Made by a program: the position numbers and the translations under genes. The notes below the pieces were generated by a model. That model was not told where the DNA came from, made no database searches, and saw only the letters and a program-made list of their open reading frames with translations. DNA of 64,000 nt, taken from assembly GCA_002715965.1 (NCBI GenBank), contig PBAL01000045.1, positions 43,511 to 107,510 of the forward strand, read 5' to 3'. This DNA is from Verrucomicrobiales bacterium (GTDB lineage Bacteria; Verrucomicrobiota; Verrucomicrobiia; Limisphaerales; JAYPXF01). Of this stretch, positions 63,202 to 64,000 are shown one piece after another; within the stretch, counting starts at the first letter, position 1, and each line of letters starts with the position of its first letter.

Positions 63202-63550
63202 TTGTGCCCTGGGAAACTCTCGTTTCGAGGGCAAAGTTAGGGGGGCAACACGCCCCGGAATAGTAGAGTTTCAGAAATTCTTTATAATCCGGGATTTTCT
63301 TGGTTGACGGGGGTTATTGGCTTAAAACCGAAGATAATCTCTGTTTTTGACTCAGACAGATGAAGAACAAATCAATCCGGTCTAGCTCGGTCCAATACTT
63401 GGAATGGAACAGGAAACCTTTGATCCACTTCATGAAGCATGGCCGGATTGGGCCGTGGAAGGTGAATTGCCCTCCGGGGAGATATGACCAGAAGTCGGTG
63501 GGTTCGGATGTTTGCCTCGTGGCGGGTGTGTTCATTTGGGTGCCTTTGGA
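63202..63550. other. Intergenic region, no gene recognised
   Basis: An AT-richer stretch upstream of the sigma factor, containing a small GGGGC/GCCCC hairpin at 63241-63256 in the sigma leader. Reading frames of 90-130 residues occur on both strands, but none has a known family or ribosome binding site. It probably holds the sigma factor's promoter. Confidence 0.4.
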
Positions 63551-63615
63551 GTGCTCCCCGAAAACTGGTCCATCTGCTATGAGAGTCGGCAACGCGAAGC
63601 GTTGCCCGACTGATC

Positions 63616-63702
63616 ATGAAGAAGAAACGACATACACCAGAACAAATCATCAAGAAGTTGCGGGCGGTGGAAGTGATTACCTCAAGAACAGCCATGGCAT
63701 AG
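63616..63702 (+). mobile_element. Truncated IS3-type transposase OrfA start
   Basis: The 28-residue frame MKKKRHTPEQIIKKLRAVEV is the N-terminus of an IS3-family OrfA helix-turn-helix protein; it is cut off by TAG after a few unrelated residues. The bases before it (CCCCGAAAACTGGTCC at about 63556-63571) look like the left end of such an element. The rest of the IS is missing. Confidence 0.75.
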
Positions 63703-63822
63703 TCCGGTTCTTTGTTCGGATTCAGCTGATGGTCTTGTAGGGATTGCCGAAAGTCTCTCGCATTTCCCGCCATGAATCGGACAGGTTCGCCCGGTGGTGG
63801 ATCAAAGTTCGATCGATGCGTT

Positions 63823-63872
63823 CTCCCTCACCCCAGCCCTCTCCCGCTGTGAGAGGGGGAGGAGCCAGAATG
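63823..63872. repeat. GC-rich hairpin repeat
   Basis: CCCTCTCCC and GAGAGGGGGAGG form a stem with a GCTGT-like loop, preceded by CTCCCTCACCCCAGCC. Sequences of this type occur as dispersed hairpin repeats in many GC-rich bacteria; only this copy is seen here. Confidence 0.45.
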
Positions 63873-63957
63873 CGCCATGACTTAACAACATTCTCAAGTC
63901 TAGGCTGAATCGACATTCAGGATTGTACAAACCTGGTGAATATGTACAAAGCTTGGG

Positions 63958-64000
63958 ATGGCCAAGCGATACGAACTGAGCGACGAACAATGGGAGCGGA
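63958..64000 (+). mobile_element. IS5-type transposase, N-terminal start (cut by window end)
   Basis: The frame begins MAKRYELSDEQWER, the usual start of IS5-family transposases (DDE type). The gene runs off the right edge of the window, so length and integrity cannot be judged. The preceding 60 bases probably include the left end of the element. Confidence 0.7.

Noticed and set aside
63360..63773. Two 126-133-residue frames in the right-hand intergenic region
   Set aside because: Neither has a family match or start signal, and part overlaps the IS3 fragment.

Overview
The window looks like chromosomal DNA of a PVC-group bacterium, most likely a Verrucomicrobiota (Pedosphaera/Limisphaerales-like) heterotroph. 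The evidence is the gene content: 3-keto-disaccharide-hydrolase-like (DUF1080), DUF1501, DUF1588/PSD1-type cytochrome, ThuA, GNT-type SGNH hydrolase, PVC-type heme/HEAT dehydrogenase, sulfatases and an SSS symporter. These sit beside ordinary Gram-negative envelope genes (BamA, Skp) and housekeeping genes (ilvC, dnaB, tig, fur). No tRNA, rRNA or CRISPR array was recognised.

Layout. 1-7.7 kb: 3' end of ilvC with a strong terminator, a secreted DUF1080/LamG protein, the bamA-skp operon with its own terminator, and dnaB. 7.8-13.2 kb: an unknown protein, then a tightly coupled minus-strand cassette (SMP-30/esterase fusion, CDP-alcohol phosphatidyltransferase with a degenerate nucleotidyltransferase domain, flippase-like membrane protein, nucleotidyltransferase) that looks like a pathway for a phospho-polyol or unusual phospholipid headgroup. 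13.3-18.4 kb: a lone eboE, a frameshifted lipoprotein, a secreted metallo-beta-lactamase-fold hydrolase, and a response regulator/PAS/PP2C phosphatase. 18.4-24 kb: a sulfatase divergent from a symporter operon (SSS + 60-aa membrane protein + SRPBCC), then trigger factor. 24-32 kb: secreted carbohydrate-active proteins, an amidohydrolase/aminotransferase fusion, and a sulfatase reduced by a large in-frame deletion.

32-43 kb: PilT-like ATPase with a PilZ-like partner, Fur, GmhA-like isomerase, PhoD-like phosphatase, DUF971 with a 49-aa membrane protein, rhomboid and M3 peptidase (coupled), an alpha/beta hydrolase, and a heme/FG-GAP protein. 43-49.5 kb: JAMM peptidase, then a three-gene ATGA-coupled operon (ThuA, SGNH-like, heme/HEAT dehydrogenase). 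50-53.5 kb: L,D-transpeptidase, YaeQ-like protein and a double ABC ATPase. 53.6-59.6 kb: an intact DUF1501/DUF1588 pair, a BNR-like Tat protein, and the collapsed remnant of a second PSD1/DUF1501 pair. 59.9-64 kb: a PhoB-like regulator, an RDD protein downstream of an ECF sigma factor and its likely anti-sigma partner, and IS fragments at the right edge.

Three kinds of dispersed palindromic element lie between genes (6.1/53.5 kb, 26.3/34.1 kb and 43.1 kb). Several genes are visibly decaying by deletion or frameshift. Together these suggest a genome in which repeats and deletions are reshaping a large polysaccharide-degradation and surface-protein repertoire.
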